Under the pieces are notes generated by a model. That model was not told the DNA's origin, did no database searches, and worked only from the letters and a program-made list of their open reading frames with translations. A stretch of DNA of 58,412 nucleotides from an uncultured Clostridia bacterium. Lineage in GTDB: Bacteria; Bacillota; Clostridia; Christensenellales; CAG-917. The stretch's first letter is position 1; every line of letters begins with the position of its first letter. A program made the translations under genes and the position numbers. The stretch spans positions 484,632-543,043 of the forward strand of contig CASECZ010000002.1 in assembly GCA_949286725.1 (NCBI GenBank). Reading direction: 5' to 3'. This document shows, piece after piece, positions 25,120 to 34,995 of the stretch.

Positions 25120-27786
25120 ATGAAAAAATTGATGATTGGAATTCTGATTGTAATTCCGTTGGTGGTTATGTTGGTTGTCGGTCTGGTCACGAGGTTCGTG
25201 TCCGTTGCCGTCAACATCGGCGTCGAGCAGGTCGTGCTCGACAAAGAGAGCATAACGCTTGAATTGACGGGCGAAGACATCTACCTCAACGACTTAATCA
25301 AGGTAACGGTTCTGCCCGAAAAGGCGACGAACAAGACCTACGAATGGAGTCTTGCTTCCGTCACGAGTCTGGACCCCGCGTACGACTCGTCCGCCGCACC
25401 CGTGGAATTGCTCGACGAAAACAAACAGCCCGCGGATATCGTATCGAGCGGATACCTGAGAATTAACACATTCTGTATGTTCGATATCGTAGTCACGGCG
25501 GAAGCCGCTTCGGCACGCTGCCTGGTGCAGGTAAAGGGCGACGTGACCTCCGTGTCCGTTTCGGGCAATTCGTCTATGAAAACGGGCGAATATCAGTTGC
25601 TCAGCGCAGTATATACGCCTCTCGACGCACTTGTCGAAAGCGCCGTGTGGCACAGCAGCGACGAGAGCGTTGCCACCGTTGACGCAAACGGCGTGGTACA
25701 CGCCGTGGGAGCGGGCAGTACGGATATCACCGTTTCGGTTCAAGGAACGGGCGGCAATACGGTCGTTTCCGAGCCGTTCAGTGTCGAATGCGTGCTTGAC
25801 GGCACCTTGTTCGGCACGTCGTTCAGCGTACATACCGACGACATTCCGCTTTCCGCGATGGGTATAACCGCCGCGGACGTCGACTCGGGTTCGCTCGACG
25901 GGTGCGTTTTGTCCGACTCGACTTTGACGCTCACGGCGGATACGGCGACTTTTTCCGTAAACGGCACATCGGTCACGGTAACGAAATGCGACGCTGACGC
26001 AATCGAAATCGTATCGTCCGCGATATTCACTTCCGACGGAGGCTTCACGCTTGCCGCCGACGACAAACTCGCTCTTGCGGTGAAATACAAATCTGTATTG
26101 CGTGACGAAACCGTCGCGGGTGCCGTCTGGACGACGGATTCCGAAGACGTGGCGGTCGTGAACGCAGAAGGAATTTTGTACGGTCACGGAAGCGGAGAAG
26201 TGAACGTGACGGTCAGCGCGGGCGGTCATTCCGACTCGGTGCGGATTTCCGTGCGCAGAAAGGTTGCCTATATGTCGCTCAAAACCACGGACGAAAGTCT
26301 GAAAGTCGGTTTCGCGAGAGAAACGGTCGTCGGGGCGCTTACCTATACTTCGAGCGGTTCCGTTAAGGACGACACATATGCGCTTGCATATTCCGACAAT
26401 TCGATGACGGTGGAAATCCGTCTTCCGTCCGACCTTACCGGGGACGAAGCGGTCACTCTGTTCGACTATACGACGGACAAACCGGAATATGCGCGTTTTG
26501 AAGGCAACAAGCTTATTTTCGACGCGGAAGCAATCAAGAATTCGGGCGAGGAGCGAGTGACTCTCACGGTCACGGTCAAGGCAAAATATCCCCGCTACGA
26601 GAAACTGGAAACCTACACAACCGCAAGCTTTACGCTCAACGTGGTTTACGGAGTAGAGGTTGGCAACGATTACTGGGCAATGCGCAACGCACTCGAAAAC
26701 GGCACGAACGTGACTTTGTCCGACAACGTCGCCGTGCAGAACGATCCTCGCCTTACTTCCGTAAGCAACGGGCAGGGCGCGGGTGCAAGTATGGTAACGG
26801 TCAAAGCCGACATATACGGCAACGGCAACGCGATTTACGCGCAACTCAATCAGATGTGCTCGCGAGGCGAACCCGTTCTGGCGGTGATGGCAAGCAACGT
26901 GCTGATCAGCAACGTCACGGTGCGTGCGAACACCGCAACCGACGGTGTGAACAGCATCGACGATGTGGCGAAGTTCGTTTACGGCAGGGGTATCAGTTTC
27001 CGTGTCACCGACGAAGAACCGCATATGACGGGCGGCAGGTTGGAGTACAGCCTCATCGAAAACGGGCAGATACTCGTCGATATCGGCGGGCACGACGTCA
27101 CGGTCGACGGCTGTCTTATCAGAAACGCGTCCAGCGTCGGGCTGTACGTGAATACGAACGCCTCCTCCGACCACGACCCCGCAAAGCTCAAATACAGCAA
27201 TCTTACCCTCAACAATACGGTTATGTCCAACCTCGTGGGCGCGGGCTTTACCGTTTTGTACGAGGGCAATTATTCCGCCGCGGATTATGCAATCGAGGAT
27301 AAGCGCACCGTTATAAATCAGACGGGCTTCCTCGACCTGTACAACTGGCAGAACATCAACTCGCTCGACCTCATTTCCTCTATGGACCTCGAAGGTGCGG
27401 GCATAAACACGCCCGAACTGCGCGAATTGCTTATGAGCGGGCTGAGTCAGATACTCACGGGAGCGGACGCAATCGCACCCTTCCGCAAGACCTACAACGG
27501 CGAAACGTACGTGCACCTCGGCATTATGAGCATAGGCGCGTTCAAAGGCGCGTTCGGTTCGGGCAACAACCCGACTTATCTCATCTACGACCTGCATATG
27601 GAAGACGAGCGTTTCGACGTATTCAACACGAACGAAGTGGACGGTTCTCTTATGAACCTTGTCAAGATGGTGCTTTCAGAGCCTGCATACGTGTGGTGTT
27701 ATAAGAATACCGTCGACGACATAAGCCCCGGCAAAACGTATACAATCAACAACAGCTTTATCGCCCATTTGCACGGCGAAATATGA
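25120..27786 (+). CDS. Membrane-anchored Big2/beta-helix protein, paralogue 2 of 3
   Basis: An 888-aa paralogue of the preceding gene with the same plan. The anchor is MKKLMIGILIVIPLVVMLVVGLVTRFV; the conserved LIKVTVLPEKATNKTYEWSLASV segment follows, then a Big2 domain (about 150-225, with ESVATVDANGVVHAVGAGSTDITVSV) and a second Big2-like unit (EDVAVVNAEGILYGHGSGEVNVTVSA). The beta-helix-like part has VLISNVTVRANT, LEYSLIENG and VDGCLIRNASSVGLYVNT. The C-terminal GFLDLYNWQ, YVWCY and PGKTYTINN motifs are shared. No recognisable ribosome site lies ahead of the ATG. The 29-nt gap from paralogue 1 has no terminator, so the genes are probably co-transcribed. Confidence 0.8.
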   Translation: MKKLMIGILIVIPLVVMLVVGLVTRFVSVAVNIGVEQVVLDKESITLELTGEDIYLNDLIKVTVLPEKATNKTYEWSLASVTSLDPAYDSSAAPVELLDENKQPADIVSSGYLRINTFCMFDIVVTAEAASARCLVQVKGDVTSVSVSGNSSMKTGEYQLLSAVYTPLDALVESAVWHSSDESVATVDANGVVHAVGAGSTDITVSVQGTGGNTVVSEPFSVECVLDGTLFGTSFSVHTDDIPLSAMGITAADVDSGSLDGCVLSDSTLTLTADTATFSVNGTSVTVTKCDADAIEIVSSAIFTSDGGFTLAADDKLALAVKYKSVLRDETVAGAVWTTDSEDVAVVNAEGILYGHGSGEVNVTVSAGGHSDSVRISVRRKVAYMSLKTTDESLKVGFARETVVGALTYTSSGSVKDDTYALAYSDNSMTVEIRLPSDLTGDEAVTLFDYTTDKPEYARFEGNKLIFDAEAIKNSGEERVTLTVTVKAKYPRYEKLETYTTASFTLNVVYGVEVGNDYWAMRNALENGTNVTLSDNVAVQNDPRLTSVSNGQGAGASMVTVKADIYGNGNAIYAQLNQMCSRGEPVLAVMASNVLISNVTVRANTATDGVNSIDDVAKFVYGRGISFRVTDEEPHMTGGRLEYSLIENGQILVDIGGHDVTVDGCLIRNASSVGLYVNTNASSDHDPAKLKYSNLTLNNTVMSNLVGAGFTVLYEGNYSAADYAIEDKRTVINQTGFLDLYNWQNINSLDLISSMDLEGAGINTPELRELLMSGLSQILTGADAIAPFRKTYNGETYVHLGIMSIGAFKGAFGSGNNPTYLIYDLHMEDERFDVFNTNEVDGSLMNLVKMVLSEPAYVWCYKNTVDDISPGKTYTINNSFIAHLHGEI

Positions 27787-27845
27787 ATTGACGACACGCG
27801 GAGTGCCGGTCACTCCGCCGCCTTATCAAAGACAGGAGATATTAT

Positions 27846-30602
27846 ATGAAGAAAATAATGATAGGCGTATTGGTGCTGATACCCATAATCATCGTTCTGA
27901 TTGTGGGACTTGTCACCAACTTTGTTTCCACGCAGGTACACATAGGAGTGGACAGCGTTACGCTGGATAAAACCGTGTGCTATATCAATCTTGCCGAACT
28001 CAAAGTCGACGCGAGCGGAGCAGGGCGTCTGCTCAATCTCAAAGACCATCTGACCGTGGAGGTTCTGCCCGAAAAAGCCACCAATCGCGACGCGCTCACG
28101 TGGTCGATCGACGGCGAGGTGGTCAGCCTCAATCCCGCTCTCGACACGAGTGACGCCGACCTGGCTTATATGGTGGAGGACGTCGACGGGACGTACGTCG
28201 CCGCGCAGTCCAACTCCACGGGGCTGATGATGATCAAGGATTATTGCCACTTCACCGTGACGGTGCAGGCGGAACAGCACAAAGCCTCCTGCCTCATCGA
28301 GATTACGGACGCCGAAGTTCAGGCAATTTCCGTCAGCGGCAAGAATACCCTGAGCGTGGGCGAGAGCACTTTGCTCACGGCAAGATATTCTCCTCTCGGC
28401 AGCCTTGTTACGACGGGCACATGGGAGTCCGATAACCCCTCCGTCGCCAAAGTCGACGCAAACGGTATCGTGACCGCGGTCGCCGCAGGCAGCGCGAATA
28501 TCACGATGACGACCACGAAGGCAAGTACGGGCGAACCCGTTCAGTCACCCGCTTTCAGGGTCACCGTCAATCCTTCCGTGACGCTTTTCGGCACGACCGT
28601 CAACGTCGCGGGCAATTCCTTCGACCTCTCCTCAATCGGCGTCAACGACGGCGGCGCAACCGCAACGGGCGGCACGCTCGCGGGCGGCACATTCACTTTC
28701 GAGGAGAGTGTGTCCTCTGCGACGCTCACTCTGACGGGCGGCGCAAAAGTCACGCTCGTCAAATGCGCGAGTGACGATTTCGTCATCGAGAACGCCGACA
28801 TCATAGCATACGACGCCGAGTCCGAATCCTCGTACATCGTTGCGCTCAACGGCATCCCGCTCAAACTTTCGGCGGTGTGGCAGGCGGACGTCAACGGGGC
28901 GACGGGCACGCCTTCCGTGACGTGGGCGTCGCTTAACGAGAACATCGCCAAAATCGACCAAAACGGCGTTGTGACGCCCGTTTCGAACGGTAAAGTCACG
29001 ATAAGCGCGACTGCGGGCGGCAAACAGCAATTCATCGAGATATTCGTCGCAAAGAAAACGGATATGCTCAACCTGGCAATGACGGACGAAAATCTGAAAG
29101 TCGGTCTTGCGCTCGAAACCGTGTTCGCCTCGCAGAAGTTCGACGCGGAATACAACCTGGTGCCCAACACCGTCACAATCGAAACCGTCGTTCCCGAGCC
29201 CACGGGCGACAGCGATTTCTACAACGATTTCGTCTTCACCGTGACGGACCTTTACGACGATAAGGACATCGCGTACTTCGAGGGCAACGTGCTCACCTTC
29301 ATACCCGAGAACATAACCGAACGCACGACCGTTACCGTGACCGTCAAAGCCAAATATCCGCGTTATCCCGATATGGCTTCGCTCACTCAGGCAAGCGTCA
29401 CGCTCAACGTGGTAAGCGGTGTCAGCGTTACGGATACCGAGCAACTCTTCCGTGCGGCTCCGCTCTCCCGCGACTTCGAGAAGTACAGCGAGAACGGCGC
29501 CGACAAGTACAGGGAAGTCACGCCCGCCGTCAAAGCCATCGTCATGAACTCCGACATCGAAATCAAAGCCAATTCCACGGCGGCGAGGACGCCCGAAATC
29601 TGCTGCGATTTCTACGGTAACGGGCATAACCTCTATTCCACCAAAGCGTTTGTCGGCGACACGGGTATGGACCTCATTTATCAGTACGGTGACAACACCA
29701 CGATAAGCAACGTCGTCCTGACCACCAACAAGGATATCGGCGACGAAATCACGGATGCGGAAGGCGCAAAAGGTCTGCGCGGATACGGCGTCAGTTTCAA
29801 CATCACGCCCGGCGACCGCTACGGCGAGGACGAAACCCGTCACACCGTGAGAATGGAATACAGCATCGTCGAGAACGCAGGCACGGGTATCGGCCTCAAC
29901 GGCGTGGACTTCTATCTCGACGGTTGCATAATCAGAAACATGGGCGGCACGGGCATTTACGTGGCAACCAACCTCAACGAATACGAAGTCGACGGTCAGA
30001 AGATTTACGGCACAAAATACAGCATAATCCATACCAACAACGTCGTCATGTCCAACCTCATAGGTACGGCGATGAGCTTCCATTTCACCGGCTTCGCGAG
30101 CAAGAATCAGGAAGTGGCGGACAAGGAGAATGAGGCGGGTCACGTCAGCGGATTGGTGCAGACGGGTTTCCTCGACATCTACAACTGGCAACCCATTACC
30201 GCGCTTAATCTTATCGACAAGAACACAATAGATTCTTCGCTCGGAAACCTCGTCGACCTTGCGTCAAGCGCAATCGGCGATGCTCTGACCGATCCCAAAT
30301 TCAGCAACGTCGTCAAACAGTACAACGGCGAAACGTACGTGCATATGGGCTTTATCTCGGTCGGCATCACCGAGAAAAGTTATCTGGAACCTCAATTCGT
30401 GACAGAAAAGGGGCGTTACCGCGAAATCACCACCAACGATTTCGAAAATCAGACCCTGTTCAAACTGTTGTTGAACGCGATGCCTTCCATAAAGGACAAC
30501 CCCATTCGCGTATGGTGTTATTATGCGAACGATGCGGCGATTACGCCCGGCAAGACGTACGTAATCAACGCCAAATTCATCGAAAGATTGCATCAGGCGT
30601 AA
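27846..30602 (+). CDS. Membrane-anchored Big2/beta-helix protein, paralogue 3 of 3
   Basis: A 918-aa paralogue, the most diverged of the three. Anchor MKKIMIGVLVLIPIIIVLIVGLVTNFV; Big2 domain with LSVGESTLLTARYSPLG...SVAKVDANGIVTAVAAGSANITM (about 165-240); second unit with ENIAKIDQNGVVTPVSNGKVTISATA; helix-like region with TTISNVVLTTN, MEYSIVENAGTGIGLNG and LDGCIIRNMGGTGIYVAT; and the common end GFLDIYNWQ, RVWCYY, PGKTYVINAKFIERLH. Unlike the other two it has an AGGAG ribosome site 8 nt before the ATG. A good terminator follows, marking the end of the exporter operon. Confidence 0.8.
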   Translation: MKKIMIGVLVLIPIIIVLIVGLVTNFVSTQVHIGVDSVTLDKTVCYINLAELKVDASGAGRLLNLKDHLTVEVLPEKATNRDALTWSIDGEVVSLNPALDTSDADLAYMVEDVDGTYVAAQSNSTGLMMIKDYCHFTVTVQAEQHKASCLIEITDAEVQAISVSGKNTLSVGESTLLTARYSPLGSLVTTGTWESDNPSVAKVDANGIVTAVAAGSANITMTTTKASTGEPVQSPAFRVTVNPSVTLFGTTVNVAGNSFDLSSIGVNDGGATATGGTLAGGTFTFEESVSSATLTLTGGAKVTLVKCASDDFVIENADIIAYDAESESSYIVALNGIPLKLSAVWQADVNGATGTPSVTWASLNENIAKIDQNGVVTPVSNGKVTISATAGGKQQFIEIFVAKKTDMLNLAMTDENLKVGLALETVFASQKFDAEYNLVPNTVTIETVVPEPTGDSDFYNDFVFTVTDLYDDKDIAYFEGNVLTFIPENITERTTVTVTVKAKYPRYPDMASLTQASVTLNVVSGVSVTDTEQLFRAAPLSRDFEKYSENGADKYREVTPAVKAIVMNSDIEIKANSTAARTPEICCDFYGNGHNLYSTKAFVGDTGMDLIYQYGDNTTISNVVLTTNKDIGDEITDAEGAKGLRGYGVSFNITPGDRYGEDETRHTVRMEYSIVENAGTGIGLNGVDFYLDGCIIRNMGGTGIYVATNLNEYEVDGQKIYGTKYSIIHTNNVVMSNLIGTAMSFHFTGFASKNQEVADKENEAGHVSGLVQTGFLDIYNWQPITALNLIDKNTIDSSLGNLVDLASSAIGDALTDPKFSNVVKQYNGETYVHMGFISVGITEKSYLEPQFVTEKGRYREITTNDFENQTLFKLLLNAMPSIKDNPIRVWCYYANDAAITPGKTYVINAKFIERLHQA

Positions 30603-30632
30603 ACGCACGACGCAAATAAGTCGGTCATCGGA

Positions 30633-30660
30633 ACGCGCTCCTTACGGGGCGCGTTTTTTT
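30633..30660 (+). terminator. Intrinsic terminator of the exporter/surface-protein operon
   Basis: AACGCGC (30633-30639) pairs with GCGCGTT (30650-30656), followed by a run of T residues to 30660. It lies about 30 nt after the stop of paralogue 3. Confidence 0.85.
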
Positions 30661-30912
30661 GCGGGTGACGACAGAAAGGACGGGCAGGAACCGAGCAAGC
30701 GGAGAGTGCGTGGATGAAAAGAGAATGACGGCGGGGGACGAGTGCGGCAACACGTCAGTGACGGCGAGGGAAGAGAAAAAAAGGGAGAGAAAAAGGAAAA
30801 TCGGCGGGGCTGGGATTGCATCTGTGCGGGTCGGCGTCGACGGCGGCGGTCCGTCCGCAGAGGGCGCGACAATGGTCTGCGGAGGGCGCGGCAAGGTCGA
30901 AAAAGTCTTTGC
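30661..30912. other. Purine-rich intergenic stretch, no gene recognised
   Basis: This 250-bp stretch is strongly purine-biased on the plus strand (around 30720-30800 it is almost entirely A/G). Near its end it contains two imperfect 22-nt direct repeats (GTCCGCAGAGGGCGCGACAA and GTCTGCGGAGGGCGCGGCAA). Open frames across it have no ribosome site and no resemblance to known proteins. Confidence 0.45.
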
Positions 30913-30950
30913 TTGACAGTTTTGAGTTTATTTATTAACATAATAAATAA
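30913..30950 (+). promoter_or_regulatory. Promoter with long AT-rich palindromic operator (patatin gene)
   Basis: TTGACA (30913-30918) and TAACAT (30936-30941) are separated by 17 bp. A perfect inverted repeat with 10-bp arms (TTATTTATTA 30928-30937 and TAATAAATAA 30941-30950, ACA centre) covers the spacer and the -10. This looks like an operator for a dimeric repressor controlling the patatin-like gene that starts at 30988. Confidence 0.7.
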
Positions 30951-30987
30951 CATAGGATGCTGCGGTTTCGCAGACAAAGAGGATTAT

Positions 30988-31836
30988 ATGACAGACAAAA
31001 GGGTCGGTTTGGTATTGGAAGGCGGCGGCGTCAAGGGCGCGTACGAATTGGGCGCGGTCATCGCCTTGCTGGAAAACGGTTATTCTTTCAACGCAATCAC
31101 GGGCACTTCCATAGGCGCGCTTAACGGTGCGGTGCTTGCCTCTCAGGGCGTCGAGAAACTGGCGGGGTATTGGGAAGAAGCGAAGTATTGTCCCGTGTTC
31201 GATTTCGACGACGAAACGGTGGCGCGGTTCAAACAAAAGGATTTCGACCTCGACCTCATCATCGCCACGGGCAAAAAGCTGCTTACCGCCCGCGAAATCA
31301 TACGCGAGTCTTACGAACACACGCTCAAGTTCGTCTACGACAGATTGAAGGAAGAGGAAATCCGCGGAAGCGACGTCGATTTCGGTTGCGTGACATACAA
31401 CATTTCGGATATGAAACCGTTTGAGGCGATGAAGAGCGATATACCCGAAGGCAAACTCATCGATTATATCGTGGCGTCGGCGTGTTTCCCGATTTTCCCG
31501 CCCAAAGTCATCGACGGCAAGAAATTCATCGACGGCGGCGTGTACGACAATATGCCCATAAATCTGCTTGCCCGCACGGGCTGCAAGCGTATGATTGTCG
31601 TGCGTACCAACCCCGAAAGCAAACAACCCAAGCGCAGAATAGAATTCGGCGACCTGGAAATAACTTACATAATGCCTTCGACCAACCTCGGCAGGGCAAT
31701 GGCTTTCTCTCCCGAAAGGATAGAGAACCTCAAACAACTCGGTTATCAGGACGCCAAGCGCGTCATTGAAGAATACGAACGCCTGAAGGCGGAAAAAGCG
31801 GCGAGAATCGTTTCCGCTTCCGTCGAAACGCACTGA
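30988..31836 (+). CDS. Patatin-like phospholipase (RssA/YlbK type)
   Basis: The 282-aa cytosolic hydrolase has the oxyanion-hole glycines GGGVKGAYE (12-20), the nucleophile elbow GTSIG with Ser41 and the catalytic Asp182 in IDGGVYDN, the Ser-Asp dyad of bacterial patatins. These enzymes release fatty acids from lipids; the physiological substrate is unknown. The start at 30988 has AGAGGA upstream; a much longer frame from 30742 has no ribosome site and crosses the promoter. It is followed 27 nt later by polA, possibly on the same message. Confidence 0.9.
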   Translation: MTDKRVGLVLEGGGVKGAYELGAVIALLENGYSFNAITGTSIGALNGAVLASQGVEKLAGYWEEAKYCPVFDFDDETVARFKQKDFDLDLIIATGKKLLTAREIIRESYEHTLKFVYDRLKEEEIRGSDVDFGCVTYNISDMKPFEAMKSDIPEGKLIDYIVASACFPIFPPKVIDGKKFIDGGVYDNMPINLLARTGCKRMIVVRTNPESKQPKRRIEFGDLEITYIMPSTNLGRAMAFSPERIENLKQLGYQDAKRVIEEYERLKAEKAARIVSASVETH

Positions 31837-31863
31837 CGCGCTCGGCGACAAGGAGTAAACTCT

Positions 31864-34383
31864 ATGCCCGACCAAGCACGCAAACTGCTCCTGATCGACG
31901 CCAACAGCCTTATTCACCGCGCCTATCACGCACTTCCGAACCTCAAAACTTCGAAGGGCGTGTATACGGGCGCGGTTTACGGTTTTCTTACGCTCTTTCT
32001 GCGTATAGTCAAGGAACAGCAACCCACGCACGTCGCCGCGGCGTTCGACCTCAAAGGTCCGACTTTCCGTCACGAAATGTACGCGCCTTACAAGGGCACG
32101 CGAAAGCCTATGGACGAAGAACTGGCAGGGCAGTTTCCCGTCATCAAGGAATTGCTTTCGCTGATGAAAGTAAGAGTGGTGGGCGTGGAAGGCTACGAGG
32201 CCGACGACGTGCTCGGTACGCTTGCCTCGGGGTGCGAATTCGACAATATCGTGCTCACGGGCGACCGCGACAGCTTCCAGCTCGTGTCCGAAAAAACGCG
32301 TGTGTTCTGGACGAAGAAAGGCGTCAGCGACATCGAGGTGTACGATCTCGAAAAGTTGCGCGCGGACGGCTTTACCCCCGCAGAATTCATCGACTACAAA
32401 GCCTTGCGCGGCGACCCGTCCGACAACATACCCGGTGTTGCGGGCGTGGGCGAGAAAACCGCGAAACAGTTGCTTGAACAGTACAAAACGCTCGATGAAG
32501 TGCTCAATCACGCAAATGAGATAAAAGGCAAACTCGGCGAAACGCTTGCCGCAAGCCGCGATATCGCTTTGCTTTCGCGCCGTCTTGCAACCATAGTAAC
32601 TAACGCACCCGTCGGCGTTACGGTCGACGACCTGCTCTTTGAAAACGTGTACGACGGAGCGGTGCGCGCACGTCTTTCGGAGTTGGAACTAAACTCTCTC
32701 ACGGCGCGTATGACTTTCCGCGACGGCGAGGGCGAGCAGCCCGCTGCCAATTTCGAAAAGAATATCGTCGAGGTCAAATCCGCCGACGAAATTGCCCGTG
32801 CAATGAAGGGTGACACCGTTGCCGTTCAAATCGGCGAGAGCGTCTGTTTTTCCTGTGACGGAAGCACGGAATACCGTGTGGATTGCGTGCAGGATTTGTT
32901 CGGGGAAGGAATGGTGTTCGACGAAGCGGTCGCCGCAGTGCGCGATTGCGTCGCGGGCAAAACGCTTATATGTTATGACCGCAAAGCTATGGGCAGAAAG
33001 TACGGTTTTGCAAACGACGCGTTTTTCGACGTTATGATTGCCGCTCATCTCACGCGCGGCAGCGCGCCCGTCAAGTCCGTGGAAGCCGTGCTCGGCGCTG
33101 AAGGTTACGATGTGGGCGCGGCGGAAATGTTCCGTTATGCCGAAACCGCTCGCGAACAACTTGCCGAACAAGGACTCGAACACCTGTTTTACGACATAGA
33201 ACAGCCCCTTTGCATCGTGCTTGCCGCGATGGAGGAAAGGGGCATATGCGTTGACGTCGAAAGGCTTGCCGCACTCAAAGTGAAATACGACGCAAAACTC
33301 GAAGAACTGTCCTGTGCAATATTTGCCGCGGCGGGGCAGACTTTCAACATCGCTTCGCCGAAACAACTGGGAGAAATCCTCTTCGACAAACTGGGACTGA
33401 AACACGGCAAAAAGACAAAAACGGGTTATTCCGTCAGCGAAGACGTGCTGTCGGGGCTTGCGAACGAACACCCCGTGGTGGGTATGGTGCTCGAATGGAG
33501 GCACTACGCCAAACTCGCAAGCACGTACGTGACGGGTATGCAGCCGCTCGTCGTGCGGGGCAGAATACACACCGAATTCAATCAGTGCATTACTGCCACG
33601 GGCAGACTCAGTTCCACGAACCCGAATTTGCAGAACATTCCCGTGCGCGGCGAAGAGGCAAAGGACGTCAAAAGCGCGTTTGTTGCGTCGGAAGGCAGAG
33701 TGCTGGTGTCGGCAGACTATTCGCAAATCGAACTGCGGTTGCTTGCGCACCTGAGCGGCGACGCGAAACTAATCGAGGCGTACAACAACGCCGAGGACAT
33801 TCACGCGCTTACCGCGTCGCAGATACTGGGTATTCCGCGCGAGGAAGTCACGCCCGCGCAAAGGCGCGAGGCGAAAGCGGTCAACTTCGGTATCATTTAC
33901 GGTATGAGCGATTTCGGCCTTGCCGAAAACCTCTCGATACCCAAATATAAGGCAAAGGAATTCATCGACAGATATTTCGCCACTTATCCCGACGTGCGTG
34001 GGTATATGGACGGTTGCGTCGCGTTTGCAAAGGAAAACGGCTTTGCCGTGACTATGTCGGGGCGCAGACGCAATTTGCAGGAAATCAACGCGTCCAACTA
34101 TTTGTTGCGCTCGGCGGCGGAGAGAATGGCGATGAACACGCCGTTGCAGGGTTCTGCGGCGGATATTGTCAAGACCGCAATGCTGGCGGTGGAAAAGAGG
34201 CTCGCCGGTATGCGCGCCGAAATGATATTGCAAATTCACGACGAACTTATCGTCGACGCGCCTCTCGACGAGGCGGACGAAGTCGTCGCCATTCTGAAAG
34301 AGGAAATGGAACGCGCCGCAGACCTCAAAGTGCCGCTCATCGTGCAGACCGGCATCGGTAAGGATTGGAGCGAACTGAAATAG
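31864..34383 (+). CDS. polA: DNA polymerase I (inactive 3'-5' exonuclease domain)
   Basis: The 839-aa protein has an N-terminal 5' nuclease (residues 1-290: LLLIDANSLIHRAYHALP, YEADDVLGTL, GDRDSFQLV, GDPSDNIPGVAGVGEKTA). A middle 3'-5' exonuclease-like domain (about 300-450) shows no DxE exonuclease motif, so proofreading is presumably lost. The C-terminal polymerase has motif A with Asp618 in SADYSQIELRLLAH, motif B around 669-682 (RREAKAVNFGIIYG) and motif C with His792-Asp793 in QIHDELIVDAP. It acts in Okazaki fragment processing and repair. GGAG precedes the ATG. coaE follows 4 nt later, the common polA-coaE pairing in Firmicutes. Confidence 0.96.
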   Translation: MPDQARKLLLIDANSLIHRAYHALPNLKTSKGVYTGAVYGFLTLFLRIVKEQQPTHVAAAFDLKGPTFRHEMYAPYKGTRKPMDEELAGQFPVIKELLSLMKVRVVGVEGYEADDVLGTLASGCEFDNIVLTGDRDSFQLVSEKTRVFWTKKGVSDIEVYDLEKLRADGFTPAEFIDYKALRGDPSDNIPGVAGVGEKTAKQLLEQYKTLDEVLNHANEIKGKLGETLAASRDIALLSRRLATIVTNAPVGVTVDDLLFENVYDGAVRARLSELELNSLTARMTFRDGEGEQPAANFEKNIVEVKSADEIARAMKGDTVAVQIGESVCFSCDGSTEYRVDCVQDLFGEGMVFDEAVAAVRDCVAGKTLICYDRKAMGRKYGFANDAFFDVMIAAHLTRGSAPVKSVEAVLGAEGYDVGAAEMFRYAETAREQLAEQGLEHLFYDIEQPLCIVLAAMEERGICVDVERLAALKVKYDAKLEELSCAIFAAAGQTFNIASPKQLGEILFDKLGLKHGKKTKTGYSVSEDVLSGLANEHPVVGMVLEWRHYAKLASTYVTGMQPLVVRGRIHTEFNQCITATGRLSSTNPNLQNIPVRGEEAKDVKSAFVASEGRVLVSADYSQIELRLLAHLSGDAKLIEAYNNAEDIHALTASQILGIPREEVTPAQRREAKAVNFGIIYGMSDFGLAENLSIPKYKAKEFIDRYFATYPDVRGYMDGCVAFAKENGFAVTMSGRRRNLQEINASNYLLRSAAERMAMNTPLQGSAADIVKTAMLAVEKRLAGMRAEMILQIHDELIVDAPLDEADEVVAILKEEMERAADLKVPLIVQTGIGKDWSELK

Positions 34384-34387
34384 GACT

Positions 34388-34945
34388 ATGAACATCGCTA
34401 TCATCGGAGGAATAGGCAGCGGAAAATCGGCGGTTCTCGCCGTCGCGCGCGAAATGGGCATTACGGCTCTTTCGGCGGACGAAATCAACGCCGAATTGTT
34501 GCGCAATCCCGAATACGTGAGCAAACTTGCCGAAAAGTTTCCCGACTGCGTGGTTTGCGGCGTGGTTGACAAACCCCGCCTTGCCGCGCAGGTCTTCTCG
34601 GACAAGACGAAACTCGCCGCGCTCAACGCGCTGGCGCACCCTGCCATTGCACGCAAAGTCGCCGAATGTACGGCGGATCCGCTTGTGGTGGAACTGCCGC
34701 TCGTGCTCGAAAGCGGAATGGCGGGAATGTTCGACGAGATAATTCTCGTCACCGCTCCGCGCAGGGTCAGGCTGCAACGGTTGCAGGAGAGGGGGGTCGC
34801 CCCCGCGCGTGCCAAAGCGATTATGCGCGCGCAAGTGCCTCTTTTCAAACTGCGCCGCATAGCGACGCGTACCGTGGACAATTCGGGGTCGCTGGAAGAA
34901 CTGCGCGAGGCGGCACGCAATATTCTGCGTATTTTCTGTGAGTAA
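34388..34945 (+). CDS. coaE: Dephospho-CoA kinase
   Basis: The 185-aa P-loop kinase phosphorylates dephospho-CoA at the 3' hydroxyl, the last step of coenzyme A synthesis. It has Walker A GGIGSGKS (7-14), the LSADEINAEL segment where the family has its DAD-type substrate motif, LAALNALAHPAIARKV, VVELPLVLESGM (Walker B-like) and the lid RLQRLQERG. It is slightly shorter than typical CoaE (about 200 aa). It lies 4 nt downstream of polA and is almost certainly co-transcribed with it. Confidence 0.9.
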   Translation: MNIAIIGGIGSGKSAVLAVAREMGITALSADEINAELLRNPEYVSKLAEKFPDCVVCGVVDKPRLAAQVFSDKTKLAALNALAHPAIARKVAECTADPLVVELPLVLESGMAGMFDEIILVTAPRRVRLQRLQERGVAPARAKAIMRAQVPLFKLRRIATRTVDNSGSLEELREAARNILRIFCE

Positions 34946-34995
34946 TCAGGACACCGCGTTTTGCGGGGTCAAATATAAACGAGGGAGAGGAAGTT

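Noticed and set aside
25294..27597. 767-aa minus-strand frame opposite paralogue 2, and similar long frames opposite paralogues 1 and 3
   Set aside because: Antisense shadows produced by GC-rich codon use. They have Arg/Val/His-rich composition and no ribosome site.
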